Origin: Flavobacteriaceae bacterium
Lineage (GTDB): Bacteria > Bacteroidota > Bacteroidia > Flavobacteriales > Flavobacteriaceae
NCBI GenBank assembly: GCA_029252105.1
Contig: JAQXCA010000015.1
Span: 1-54,990 of the forward strand
Direction: 5' to 3'
DNA: 54,990 bases
Every line of letters starts with the position of its first letter. The first letter of the stretch is position 1. This document shows positions 1-10,233 of the stretch, one piece after another. Both the position numbers and the translations under genes were made by a program. Under the pieces are notes generated by a model, which saw only the letters and a list, made by a program, of their open reading frames with translations, did not search any database and was not told the DNA's origin.

Positions 1-347
1 CATATGAAAATGTTTAGCAATTTTACTTAAGAAATAAAACAAAAAAATGTACGCTATTGTTCTAAGTTTTTAACTAAATATTAATGTTACATTGTATTGT
101 ATTTCATGAAAATATTTAAAATTTCTATTTTGTTTAAATTTATAGAGTTATTATAAAACAAAAATAATTTCAAAAAAATTATAGATTTTTATTCTAAATG
201 CAAAAATTAGACTCTAAATGGCGTTTTTTGTGGATCTTACACCCCAAAAAATTAACTTTAAATCACAAAAATTAATAAAATTTATTAGTGATTCCTTTAA
301 TTGTTGTAATATCGTGGGATAATTAGTCATCTTAATACTATACACGT

Positions 348-1850
348 ATGAAACTCAAATTTACAGTAGTACTGCTTGTAATTACTAATCTAACTATCGG
401 ACAGGCGCAGCTACAAGAAACCTATGCCTCTAGCATTACGGCAGACGAATTAAAAGAAAAATTATACACCTATGCCTCTGATGAATTTGAAGGCAGAGAA
501 ACTGGTGATAAAGGTCAAAAAATGGCGGTTGAGTATTTAAAAAATATCTACACTGAACTAGCAATATCAGCTGCTAAGGAAGACGGAGATTATTTTCAAA
601 ATGTGCCCTTAGTTGTTGTGAAAACTCCTGAAGTCTCTATAACTATTGAAGAAACTCCATTTGAATACTACAAAGATTTTGTTAGTATAACTGATGCAGA
701 ATCAAACACAATACGCGACACTGAGATTGTTCGTGTTGGGTATGGCATTAACGATGCGCGTTACAATGACTACAAAGACATTGATGTGCGTGGAAAAGTT
801 GTGGTTGCTGTTGCTGGAGAGCCAAAGGATTCATTAGGTATCTATGGGGTTAGTGGTACTGAAAAATACTCTAAGTGGTCTAACGGTCGTCAAGAATTAA
901 GTTCGAAACGAGATGCGGCAAAAGCTCTAGGAGCTAAAGCTTTCTTTTTGATTAATGAAGCGTTGTTTCAACGCTATGCCCCTTATTACAAAAGACGTGA
1001 TAAAAGTGAAGGCGAAAGTAATTTAGCTTTAGATGTTAACGAAAATACCATGTTTGGTTTCCTTGTTAGCGAAGCGATGGGTACAAACTTATTAAACACG
1101 AACACAATTGAAATCGATTTTAAACAAGTTAGCGAACCTATTGTATCTGAAAATGTTGCTGCAATGATTAAAGGCAGTGAAAAACCAAATGAATATATTA
1201 TTCTTTCTGCACATTTAGATCATGTCGGCATGCATGACGGTGAAGTTTTTAATGGCGCAGATGATGACGGTTCAGGTACTGTTGCTATTTTGGAAATTGC
1301 AGAAGCATTTAAAGCTGCTAAAGACAATGGATATGGACCAAAACGTTCTATTATATTTCTACATGTTACTGGAGAAGAAAAAGGATTATTAGGTTCACAA
1401 TACTATACAGATTATGATCCGATTGTGCCCTTAACACAAACCGTTTCCAACCTTAATATTGATATGATTGGACGAACAGATCCTAAACGTTTAGAAGGAA
1501 AACGCAATTATATCTACCTTATTGGAAGTGACAAACTCAGTACGGATTTACACAACGTATCCGAAGAAATGAATACAAAATATACCAATATTGAATTGGA
1601 CTATACGTATAATGATGAAAATGATCCCAATCGTTTTTACTACCGTTCTGACCATTATAACTTTGCTAAAAATAATATTCCGATCATCTTTTATTTTAAT
1701 GGGACACATGCCGATTACCACAAAGCGACCGATACACCTGATAAAATTGAGTATGACCTTTTAGAAAACAGAACACGCTTAGTTTTCCACACGGCTTGGG
1801 AATTAGCCAATAGAGCTGATGCTGTTCGTGTAGATAAAGCAGTCAAATAA
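348..1850 (+). CDS. M28 family zinc metallopeptidase, secreted
   Basis: Signal peptide; SAHLDHVG, NGADDDGSG and GEEKGLLGS motifs typical of M28 peptidases. Confidence 0.88.
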   Translation: MKLKFTVVLLVITNLTIGQAQLQETYASSITADELKEKLYTYASDEFEGRETGDKGQKMAVEYLKNIYTELAISAAKEDGDYFQNVPLVVVKTPEVSITIEETPFEYYKDFVSITDAESNTIRDTEIVRVGYGINDARYNDYKDIDVRGKVVVAVAGEPKDSLGIYGVSGTEKYSKWSNGRQELSSKRDAAKALGAKAFFLINEALFQRYAPYYKRRDKSEGESNLALDVNENTMFGFLVSEAMGTNLLNTNTIEIDFKQVSEPIVSENVAAMIKGSEKPNEYIILSAHLDHVGMHDGEVFNGADDDGSGTVAILEIAEAFKAAKDNGYGPKRSIIFLHVTGEEKGLLGSQYYTDYDPIVPLTQTVSNLNIDMIGRTDPKRLEGKRNYIYLIGSDKLSTDLHNVSEEMNTKYTNIELDYTYNDENDPNRFYYRSDHYNFAKNNIPIIFYFNGTHADYHKATDTPDKIEYDLLENRTRLVFHTAWELANRADAVRVDKAVK

Positions 1851-1873
1851 CGTTCAAAACATAAGTGCACAAA

Positions 1874-1903
1874 AAAAGCTTCTCTATTTGTAGAGAAGCT
1901 TTT
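1874..1903. terminator. Hairpin terminator between M28 peptidase and tRNA-His
   Basis: Perfect 13-bp inverted repeat AAAAGCTTCTCTA-TTTG-TAGAGAAGCTTTT with T-rich downstream tract. Confidence 0.8.
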
Positions 1904-1912
1904 GCTTTTTTG

Positions 1913-1987
1913 GGTGGAAGACCGGATTCGAACCGGCGACCCTTGGTACCACAAACCAATGCTCTAACCAACTGAGCTACAACCACC
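1913..1987 (-). tRNA. tRNA-His (GTG)
   Basis: Reverse strand reads GTGGTTGTAGCTCAGTTGGTTAGAGCATTGGTTTGTGGTACCAAGGGTCGCCGGTTCGAATCCGGTCTTCCAC; cloverleaf folds with anticodon GTG; extra 5' G opposite C73; CCA not encoded. Confidence 0.93.
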
Positions 1988-2055
1988 GTTTGGCATTCTT
2001 ATAATGCGATTGCAAATGTATAGTATTTCGGGTTTTATACAAACACTTTTTTGTA

Positions 2056-2778
2056 TTATTTTAAGTCAAATAATGAATCTATTGCAGGAAAACGTTCTAC
2101 ATTGAATCCTTCTGCATATTCCACGCCTACGACCCGACCCAAATCTGCTGCTCTGTAGCGAATACTCTCTATAAAATTTTTGGAAGTGATTGGAGTTTCA
2201 GGTGCCTGACTCTTAGGGTCATAAAATTGCGTCGCATAGGCTAAAACAGCTTCCATTTTCTGATCCATTTGTCCACTTATATCTACAACGAAATCGGGTT
2301 GAAGCATTTTCCACTGAATATAATGGTATATTGATTTCGGACGCCAAGGCTTTTGAATCTCGTTTGGATCGTCTAAATGGGTTTCAATTTTCATTAATCC
2401 GCTTAAAAAACAAGCATCACTAACGAGTTTACTTGCGGTTCCATGATCTATATGACGATCATTAACTGCATTACACAACACAAGTTCTGGACGGTATTGA
2501 CGAATTTTTTTAATAATTTCTAACTGATGAGTTTTATCATTTACTATAAATCCATCAGAAAAACTCATATTCTCTCTTAGTGACACCCCTAAAATATCAG
2601 CAGCATTAGCAGCTTCTTGCTTCCGAGTTTTTGCAGTACCTCTTGTACCCAACTCCCCTTTTGTTAAGTCTATAAGTACAACAGATTTTCCATTTTGAAT
2701 TTCTTTAATAAGTGTGCCTCCACAACTTAATTCAATATCATCTGGATGGGCACCAAAAGCAAGTATATCAATTTTCAT
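2056..2778 (-). CDS. bshB1: Bacillithiol biosynthesis deacetylase BshB1
   Basis: PIG-L/LmbE-type N-terminus AFGAHPDDIELSCGGT, TKGELGTRGT motif, typical length (240 aa). Confidence 0.92.
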   Translation of the reverse strand: MKIDILAFGAHPDDIELSCGGTLIKEIQNGKSVVLIDLTKGELGTRGTAKTRKQEAANAADILGVSLRENMSFSDGFIVNDKTHQLEIIKKIRQYRPELVLCNAVNDRHIDHGTASKLVSDACFLSGLMKIETHLDDPNEIQKPWRPKSIYHYIQWKMLQPDFVVDISGQMDQKMEAVLAYATQFYDPKSQAPETPITSKNFIESIRYRAADLGRVVGVEYAEGFNVERFPAIDSLFDLK

Positions 2779-2797
2779 CAGATTGTATGTATTAGTT

Positions 2798-3952
2798 TTA
2801 AACGTTACTAGCAGTAATCGCCTGCTCTATATCTTCAATTAAATCTTTTTTAGTTTCGATACCAACTGAAAAACGAATTAATTGATCTGTAATGCCTTGA
2901 GCTTTTCTGTCATTTTCAGAAAGCAGTGCATGCGAAGCCTTAGATGGTAAAAGCATCGTACTTTCTACACCTGCCAAACTCATAGATGGTTTTATAAGAT
3001 TTAAAGCTTTAAGAAACGCATTAGAATCACAGTGATCTTTAAGTTCAAAAGATAGCATTGCCCCAAAGCCTTTCATCTGAATTTTAGCTAAACTATGATA
3101 TGGGTTTGATTTTAATCCAGGATAGAATACGGCTTTTACGGCAGGATGTTTTTGTAAATATTTAGCTAAACGTTTTGCATTACGTTGTTGCGCTTTTACA
3201 CGAATCCCTAAAGTTTTCATACTTCTTTCAAGAAGCCATACGGTATAGTCACTTAAATTCCCTCCAAAATCTTTTGCAAGATCCCAAATTTTATCCATAA
3301 TTTCCTGAGATGATGCAACCGCACCTGCACTAATATCACTATGGCCTCCGAAATATTTTGTAGCACTGTGCATGACAATATCAATCCCTAAATCTATCGG
3401 GTTTTGGATTATAGGAGATGCAAATGTATTATCCGCCGCTGAGATAATCTGACGGCTTTTAGCCAATTTTGCAATCGCAAATATATCCACAAGTTTCAAT
3501 AAGGGATTTGAAGGGGTTTCTATATAAATTAATTTGGTATTCGATTGAATACAATCTTCAAAAGACTGTGCAGACAAATCTTTGGTAAAACTATATTCTA
3601 TACCATAATTTGTGAAATGAGATTCGATAAAATTACGAGTTCCACCATAAATATCATTTTGAATAACAGCATGGTCACCAGATTTCAAAAATGTTAAAAG
3701 TGTTGCAGAGATGGCTGCCATTCCTGAACCAAAAATTAAAGCGGCTTCAGCATGTTCAAGAGCTGCTATTTTTTTTGATAAATATTCTTGATTAGGTGTA
3801 TTAAAATAACGTGGATAGCGCTTAGTATCAACATCCATAAAATCAAAAGATGTAGACATATATAGAGGAGAAACACTGCCTTTGAAAGTCGTATCCTCTA
3901 TAGCGCCTGAATGGGTGCAAATGGTGTTTAAACCTTGTTTTTTAGAGCTCAT
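2798..3952 (-). CDS. Trans-sulfuration PLP-dependent enzyme (cystathionine gamma-synthase/lyase family)
   Basis: Cys/Met metabolism PLP fold; SATKYFGGHSD PLP-lysine motif; FGSGMAAIS; C-terminal LIRFSVGIE. Confidence 0.9.
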   Translation of the reverse strand: MSSKKQGLNTICTHSGAIEDTTFKGSVSPLYMSTSFDFMDVDTKRYPRYFNTPNQEYLSKKIAALEHAEAALIFGSGMAAISATLLTFLKSGDHAVIQNDIYGGTRNFIESHFTNYGIEYSFTKDLSAQSFEDCIQSNTKLIYIETPSNPLLKLVDIFAIAKLAKSRQIISAADNTFASPIIQNPIDLGIDIVMHSATKYFGGHSDISAGAVASSQEIMDKIWDLAKDFGGNLSDYTVWLLERSMKTLGIRVKAQQRNAKRLAKYLQKHPAVKAVFYPGLKSNPYHSLAKIQMKGFGAMLSFELKDHCDSNAFLKALNLIKPSMSLAGVESTMLLPSKASHALLSENDRKAQGITDQLIRFSVGIETKKDLIEDIEQAITASNV

Positions 3953-4069
3953 AATGGTACGTTTAAATCATGCTAATCATCACCAATGTCATTAAATTCT
4001 TTAATTAAAACAAAAGCCCATATAACAACACATACAGAAACAAAAACAGAAAACGATAAAACTATAGTA

Positions 4070-4255
4070 TTAGCGGTCAAGACGGAAAAGTTTAAAGAAT
4101 ATCATTAGACCTAAAAGCATTGGTGCCCAGATCCCTACAAAAATACCATGTAACTCTTCACCTGTCATGAACAAGTATTCGGACACACATATAATTATAG
4201 CGCATAAGGCAAGCAATAATATGTTGGTAAGTCCAAGTGTTTTAAGAAATTTCAT
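4070..4255 (-). CDS. Small membrane protein, 2 predicted TM segments
   Basis: 61-aa ORF in a gap, start codon present, two hydrophobic stretches. Confidence 0.6.
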   Translation of the reverse strand: MKFLKTLGLTNILLLALCAIIICVSEYLFMTGEELHGIFVGIWAPMLLGLMIFFKLFRLDR

Positions 4256-4360
4256 TGATTAATTTTATTTATTCGAAAATATAAAAAAATTGTTATTTAT
4301 TCTCTGTTTATTTCTAAAATCTAATTCCTTCTATTTATTATCTTCGTAAAAAATATAAGA

Positions 4361-5020
4361 ATGTTAAAAGCAGTACTTTTTGATATGGATGGTGTTATTG
4401 TAGACACTGAACCTTTACACCACAAAGCTTATAAAATGATGTTTGATGATGTTGGAATCTCTGTAACTGATACGATGTACCGAAGTTTTACTGGACAATC
4501 TACAAGAAGTATTTGTGAGTTTCTTTGCACGCACTTTGAATTATCACTGGAACCTATTGTTTTAGAAAAGTGTAAACGCGCTCATTTTACAAAATTATTT
4601 TTTGAAGATCCTGACCTCCAACTTTTAGATGGTGTTGAAGATCTTATTAAAAATTATCATTCTAATGGATTAACTTTAGTGGTGGCGTCATCAGCATCTA
4701 TGTTTACAATCAATAATGTAATGAAGCGGTTTAATCTTGACCCCTATTTTAAAGACAAATTGAGTGGTGCCGATTTGAAAGCTTCTAAACCCCATCCCGA
4801 AATATTTATAAACGCTGCCAAGGCTGCTGGCGTTTCTTCTTCTGAATGTTTCGTAATTGAAGATTCTACCAATGGAATTATTGCTGCAAAAGAAGCGAAT
4901 ATCTTTTGTATTGCTTACAAAAGCGTGCATTCTAAAGACCAGGATTATTCCAGAGCGGATCTACTCGTGTCAGACTACAAAGACATTACATTTGATAAAA
5001 TTAAATCCAGTTTTTATTAA
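4361..5020 (+). CDS. HAD family hydrolase (beta-phosphoglucomutase-like)
   Basis: LFDMDGVIVDTEPLHHKAY and VIEDSTNGI motifs. Confidence 0.9.
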   Translation: MLKAVLFDMDGVIVDTEPLHHKAYKMMFDDVGISVTDTMYRSFTGQSTRSICEFLCTHFELSLEPIVLEKCKRAHFTKLFFEDPDLQLLDGVEDLIKNYHSNGLTLVVASSASMFTINNVMKRFNLDPYFKDKLSGADLKASKPHPEIFINAAKAAGVSSSECFVIEDSTNGIIAAKEANIFCIAYKSVHSKDQDYSRADLLVSDYKDITFDKIKSSFY

Positions 5021-8000
5021 GATTTTGTCTTGAAATATTTCAGGTGTTTTCTGTAAGCAAATACAGACAGCAAGGTGATGATAACGACTGCTGTTGCGAT
5101 GTATGAAACACTAATTTCCTGATCATCTTTGGCGTAGGAATGCAAACCAGCGAGGTAGAAATTTACTCCGAAATACGTCATCATAATACTACCAAACGCT
5201 AAAACAGAAGCCACACTAAAGCCAAATCGACTTCGTAAACCAGGAATCAAACGCATATGAATCACAAATGCATAAATCATAATACTAATTAATGCCCAAG
5301 TTTCTTTTGGGTCCCATCCCCAATAACGTCCCCAGCTTTCATTGGCCCACATACCTCCTAAAAAGTTTCCTATTGTAAGCATTACCAAACCAACAGTCAA
5401 TGCCATTTCATTTATGATGGTTAATTCTTTGATGTTTAACGCCATCTTTTCCTTGTTTTTAGAGGTGGTTAAAATCATTAATAACAAGGTGGTTAACCCT
5501 AAAATCATTCCGAGTGTTAATGGTCCATAACTCCCTACAATAATGGCAACATGAATCATTAACCAGTAACTATCTAAAACTGGTTGAAGATTTCCAATAG
5601 AAGGATCCATCCAATTCCAGTGGGCAATCATCAAAATCATAGCTGTTACAAAAGCGGTAGATGCAAAAGTTAAATCGCTTTTAAGGCCTAACATTACACC
5701 AAAAGCCATCGTAGCCCACGCCACATAAATCATCGACTCATAGGCATCACTCCAGGGCGCGTGACCTGAAATATACCAACGCACAATAAGTCCAAAAGTG
5801 TGTAGCGCAAATAGCCCTATGATTGTAAATTTAAAAACTTTTACAGAAATATTTATGAATTTACTACGGTCTTTAAAAATTTGAATTATCAATAACAAAA
5901 ACATCAAAGTACTCGCGTACATATAATATTCAAATAAGGATTTAAAAATATCGTAGCGGTTGTACTGAATCTCCGTATTAATTTTTTCATCAGAAATCAT
6001 GGTATCACCACCATACTTTATTTGTGTGTTTTTAATCGCACCTAACAGTTGTTGACTTTTTGAAAAATCGACACCCATAACTTTATCCTTTTGCAAGGTA
6101 GCCATGTAGGCCAAGAATCCTGTTTTAATAAAATTCCCATAAAGTGAATCTTGTAATTTGTATGCACCTTCCCTAAATTCATTTGATGAGACCCATTTAT
6201 TATTTTCATCGTCTGGAATTGGAAATAAACGCATGGTACTTCCTTCAAGCGTATTGAACAATAAGCTCACACGTTGATCTGTTTCTGTAAATATTTTTTG
6301 AATTGCCGTTGGCACTTGTGCACTATAGGCATCTTCCAAATACGGAGCGAGTTTATAATTTAAATTAGGATCTAGGAAATCGACTAAAGCTGCATATTTA
6401 GCTGTTTTTTCTAAACCTAATAGAGTACGAATCGTATCTGCTTTCTTAGCTTTTAAGAAAATAATTGGAACGTTGTACCACAGTTGTGGACTTTCTTGCA
6501 TCGACAAAAAGACTTGATTAGCATCAAACTCATTGTACACATCTTTTTTACTCAATTTTCGCAACAGTTCAGAAGCATAGGTATTGATAGGTTTCATCCG
6601 TCCATCCGTATCCTGAATAACCAAATGCCCGAAACGATCGGCCTCATCGACCGACGTAATGTTTAGTTTTAAAATTGAATCAAGCTGAATTGTTGATGGA
6701 CGTACGTTTTCATGATCTGAGCCATGAGGAGTTTGCGCAAACCCATTAAAAGACAACATGAACAGAACGAGCATTGCTAGTTTAGATTTCTTTTTCTTGA
6801 TTTTATCAAGTTGACGGCGCAAGGATTCCATGCGCGCATTTTTTGATAATAAAATAGCCATCAACCCAAAGTATAAAAGATAGTAGCCGAAGTAAGTAAA
6901 CCAAGTGCCCAAGTAGTCATGATTTACAGATAAAACTGTACCTTTTTCGTCGGGATCAAAACTCGCTTGAAAGAATTTATATCCACGATGATTCAAAATA
7001 TTATTCATATAAATGTGAAAGTCAAAATCGTCTTGTTCAGAATCCAAAACAGTCACTTTACTTTCAAATGAAGAATAGCTTTTTTCGGTTCCAGGATAGC
7101 GCTCGGCAATGAAATCATTAAGTTTAACTTCAAAAGGAAGTTCTAAAAGCTTAGAACCGTATTTGAAATTAAATTCCAAACCGCCAATTTCAATTTGTTT
7201 GAATGGATTATTAGAGCCCTTTCCTCCTATTAATTTCACGGTTTTAGTGGTTCCGTTAGCTGTAACTTTTAATGCAATTCCATCTTCATCACCTTTTAGT
7301 AATTTTGATTTTTTAACAATATCAAACTGACCTTTTATAACCGGTTTTGGAAACACAATCGCTTGGTTTCCAATAATGTAACGCGAACGTAGTGCTAAGG
7401 GTTGAATACTGTCTTTTACCAATAGCCCTTGAGCTCCAGTAGCCATCGTCATAAATTCACCATCGTAAGGCGATTGAATTGTTAAATCGGTTTCTGAATA
7501 GGTAATATTTATAGCACCGTCCGTAGGTTTATTTAAGGCATACAAGACATTGTGAATACTACTCACCTCTCCTAATTTCAAGAAATGATTGTGCGGAGCG
7601 CCATCACCAGCTTCAACAATTTTTAAATAATAATCTCCAACTTCAGCGGGTATAATATCTTCTTCAGCTCCAGCAATAAAATCTACTAGTTCAATTGAAA
7701 TAGGAGTTGTACTGTAAGAAGTTTCTAAATGGTATATATTTGTTAAGCGAGGAGAAAAATCAACAACATCTTCATGAACACGTCGTTGAAGTTGACCATT
7801 GATTTCAAAATCGCCATCTATATAGGTTGTTAAATATGTTTTTTGAGATAGAAATGAATTTTCTGTAGCACCTTCTCTAATAGACATCATGCCTTCATAT
7901 CCGTGATAACGTGTCAAAAAAGCGCCAAAAAGGATAAATATAAACGATAAATGGAGAGTTAAAGTGGCCCATTTTTCTTTTCTCAATAATCGGTATCTGA

Positions 8001-8208
8001 AAATATTTCCAATAAAATTCACGATAAATACGACCATAATAGCTTCAAACCACCAAGCATTATAAATCAGTGTTCGGGAATACGGCGTTGGTGATGTGCT
8101 TTGGCCTTGATCCATAAAAGTTCCAACTGCCATAGCGGCTGCAAAAACGATGAATAGTGTCCCTGTTAAACGGGTAGAAAAAAGTAAATTAGATAATTTT
8201 TTTAGCAT
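5017..8208 (-). CDS. Fused cytochrome c biogenesis protein ResB-CcsA (CcsBA-like)
   Basis: N-terminal ResB-like TM region and large periplasmic region; C-terminal CcsA with GRYWGWDPKETWALIS WWD motif. Confidence 0.9.
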   Translation of the reverse strand: MLKKLSNLLFSTRLTGTLFIVFAAAMAVGTFMDQGQSTSPTPYSRTLIYNAWWFEAIMVVFIVNFIGNIFRYRLLRKEKWATLTLHLSFIFILFGAFLTRYHGYEGMMSIREGATENSFLSQKTYLTTYIDGDFEINGQLQRRVHEDVVDFSPRLTNIYHLETSYSTTPISIELVDFIAGAEEDIIPAEVGDYYLKIVEAGDGAPHNHFLKLGEVSSIHNVLYALNKPTDGAINITYSETDLTIQSPYDGEFMTMATGAQGLLVKDSIQPLALRSRYIIGNQAIVFPKPVIKGQFDIVKKSKLLKGDEDGIALKVTANGTTKTVKLIGGKGSNNPFKQIEIGGLEFNFKYGSKLLELPFEVKLNDFIAERYPGTEKSYSSFESKVTVLDSEQDDFDFHIYMNNILNHRGYKFFQASFDPDEKGTVLSVNHDYLGTWFTYFGYYLLYFGLMAILLSKNARMESLRRQLDKIKKKKSKLAMLVLFMLSFNGFAQTPHGSDHENVRPSTIQLDSILKLNITSVDEADRFGHLVIQDTDGRMKPINTYASELLRKLSKKDVYNEFDANQVFLSMQESPQLWYNVPIIFLKAKKADTIRTLLGLEKTAKYAALVDFLDPNLNYKLAPYLEDAYSAQVPTAIQKIFTETDQRVSLLFNTLEGSTMRLFPIPDDENNKWVSSNEFREGAYKLQDSLYGNFIKTGFLAYMATLQKDKVMGVDFSKSQQLLGAIKNTQIKYGGDTMISDEKINTEIQYNRYDIFKSLFEYYMYASTLMFLLLIIQIFKDRSKFINISVKVFKFTIIGLFALHTFGLIVRWYISGHAPWSDAYESMIYVAWATMAFGVMLGLKSDLTFASTAFVTAMILMIAHWNWMDPSIGNLQPVLDSYWLMIHVAIIVGSYGPLTLGMILGLTTLLLMILTTSKNKEKMALNIKELTIINEMALTVGLVMLTIGNFLGGMWANESWGRYWGWDPKETWALISIMIYAFVIHMRLIPGLRSRFGFSVASVLAFGSIMMTYFGVNFYLAGLHSYAKDDQEISVSYIATAVVIITLLSVFAYRKHLKYFKTKS

Positions 8209-8359
8209 TCTAAATTGGCTCGTTTATTGAAATGCAAATGTACCTAATTTAATAGAAAAATTCATTTATGTTAATTGGTTTTAACAGTAATTTTAATAAA
8301 AAATTGGCATTGGGTTACATAAACTTTCAAATGACCAATTACTTGTTTATTTTAGCTGA

Positions 8360-9130
8360 ATGATATCTGTTATTATTTTAGGCGCTGGAAATGTTGGAAC
8401 TCACTTAGTGAAGGCGGTTCGTGCGTCCAAAAACTTAAATTTAGTACAGTGGTATTGTCGAGGTCCTAAAGCCATTAAGTTTCCTATTAAAGGTATTGAT
8501 TTATGTCATGATTTAGAGCAATTAAAAAAGGCAGATGTCTACATTATAGCGGTTAGTGATAAAGCAGTATCTGAAGTTTCCAAACAACTTCCTTTCGAAA
8601 ATCGATTGGTTGTTCATACCTCGGGGAGTGTGGCTATGAAAGAATTAGACATGAAGCTACGAAGAGGTGTTTTTTATCCACTTCAAACCTTTTCAGCAAC
8701 TTCTGAGTTGAGTTTTTCGGAAGTGCCATTCTGTATTGAAACTATGGATAAAAATGATTCTAATCTTCTTAAAACGCTGGCGATTGAAATGGGAAGTCCA
8801 TCGTATATGATTAATACTGAGCAACGACAAGCCTTACATTTATCTGCCGTATTTATAAATAACTTCACCAACCAACTGTATCGAATAGCACATGAATTAT
8901 CAGATTCTAAAAACATTAATTTTGAGGTCTTAAAACCATTAATTTTAGAAACTGCACATAAAATACAACACACATCGCCATATAATGCGCAGACTGGTCC
9001 TGCCAAGCGCAATGATCAAGTCACCATAAATCATCATTTGAGAACACTAGAAAGTCACCCCGAATATCAATCTATATATAAGCAACTTACGCAATCAATA
9101 AAAACTACACATGGATTCAAAAAGTTATAA
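8360..9130 (+). CDS. Rossmann-like/DUF2520 domain protein (NADP-binding)
   Basis: IILGAGNVGTHL nucleotide-binding motif; HTSGSV; YPLQTFS; DUF2520-like C-terminus. Confidence 0.85.
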   Translation: MISVIILGAGNVGTHLVKAVRASKNLNLVQWYCRGPKAIKFPIKGIDLCHDLEQLKKADVYIIAVSDKAVSEVSKQLPFENRLVVHTSGSVAMKELDMKLRRGVFYPLQTFSATSELSFSEVPFCIETMDKNDSNLLKTLAIEMGSPSYMINTEQRQALHLSAVFINNFTNQLYRIAHELSDSKNINFEVLKPLILETAHKIQHTSPYNAQTGPAKRNDQVTINHHLRTLESHPEYQSIYKQLTQSIKTTHGFKKL

Positions 9131-9641
9131 AGAATATTTAAAAGACATTAAAGCATTTATTTTTGATGTCGATGGCGTTCTTACCGATTCCTCTGTCTTG
9201 GTTACTTCAGCAGGAGAAATGCTACGTAAAATGAGTACAAGAGATGGGTTTGCTTTAAAAACAGCTGTAGATGCTGGGTTTTTAGTATGTATTATTTCAG
9301 GAGGTAAAAATGAAGGGGTTCGCAAACGCCTTGCAGGTTTAGGCGTTAAAGAAATTAGTTTAGGCGCACACGATAAAGTCGTGCATCTCAAGGAATTATT
9401 TGAAAAATACCAGTTGAAAGCCGAAAATGTGGTGTATATGGGTGATGATATTCCTGATATTCCACCAATGAAACTGGTAGGTCTTCCTTCCTGCCCTCAA
9501 GATGCAGTCCCAGAAGTGAAAGCCGTTTCAAAATACATTTCACATAAAAATGGTGGTGCAGGTTCTGTTCGTGATATTATAGAACAAGTTTTAAAAGTTC
9601 AAGGCTTTTGGATGAAAGCATTTGATGCGCAATATGATTAA
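9111..9641 (+). CDS. HAD-IIIA KdsC/YrbI-type phosphatase
   Basis: IKAFIFDVDGVLTDSSVLV, GGKNEGVRKRLAGLGVKE and YMGDDIPDIPPM motifs. Confidence 0.9.
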   Translation: MDSKSYKEYLKDIKAFIFDVDGVLTDSSVLVTSAGEMLRKMSTRDGFALKTAVDAGFLVCIISGGKNEGVRKRLAGLGVKEISLGAHDKVVHLKELFEKYQLKAENVVYMGDDIPDIPPMKLVGLPSCPQDAVPEVKAVSKYISHKNGGAGSVRDIIEQVLKVQGFWMKAFDAQYD

Positions 9642-9651
9642 ATTATAAACA

Positions 9652-10233
9652 ATGCTTGCAGAAATTTTAAAATCAAGACATCTTATATTAGCCTCTTCAT
9701 CTCCGAGAAGACAGGAACTGATTAAAGGGCTTGGTCTTGATTTTGAAATCCGAATTAAACCTGTAAAAGAAGAATACCCTCATAGACTTCGACATTTTGA
9801 AATTTCGGACTATTTAGCGCAGCTTAAATCGATGCCTTTTGTAGGAGAACTAAATCCTAATGATATCCTTATTACAAGTGATACTATTGTGTGGTTTAAC
9901 GCTAAAGCGCTAGGAAAACCGAAAGACAACAACGATGCTTTTGAAATGCTAAAATCCTTAAGTGGCCATACACATGAAGTGATTACTTCTGTATGTTTTA
10001 AATCTGTTACGACTCAAAAAACCATTAACTCCGTGACCAAAGTGACTTTTAAACCGCTGAGTGATGACGAAATCTGGTATTATATCCATAATTTTAAGGT
10101 GCTTGATAAGGCAGGTGCTTACGGCATACAAGATTGGATTGGACAGATTGGAGTCACCAAAATTGAAGGGTCCTATTTCAACGTCATGGGATTCCCAATG
10201 GATAAGATATATAAGACGCTACTCACGTTCTAA
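9652..10233 (+). CDS. Maf-like nucleotide pyrophosphatase
   Basis: LASSSPRRQELI and SDTIVWFNAKALGKP motifs. Confidence 0.92.
   Translation: MLAEILKSRHLILASSSPRRQELIKGLGLDFEIRIKPVKEEYPHRLRHFEISDYLAQLKSMPFVGELNPNDILITSDTIVWFNAKALGKPKDNNDAFEMLKSLSGHTHEVITSVCFKSVTTQKTINSVTKVTFKPLSDDEIWYYIHNFKVLDKAGAYGIQDWIGQIGVTKIEGSYFNVMGFPMDKIYKTLLTF

Noticed and set aside
1-347. AT-rich leading non-coding region that could hide an sRNA or promoter array
   Set aside because: No repeat, hairpin or motif strong enough to support a claim; the upstream neighbour is outside the window.
1715-1954. 79-aa minus-strand ORF overlapping the M28 gene end and tRNA-His
   Set aside because: Runs through the terminator and tRNA, so not a credible CDS.
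8683-9012. Antisense ORFs such as 8683-9012(-), 28021-28464(-), 34034-34504(-), 16839-17192(+)
   Set aside because: Fully embedded opposite strongly supported genes and lacking recognisable domains; typical shadow ORFs.
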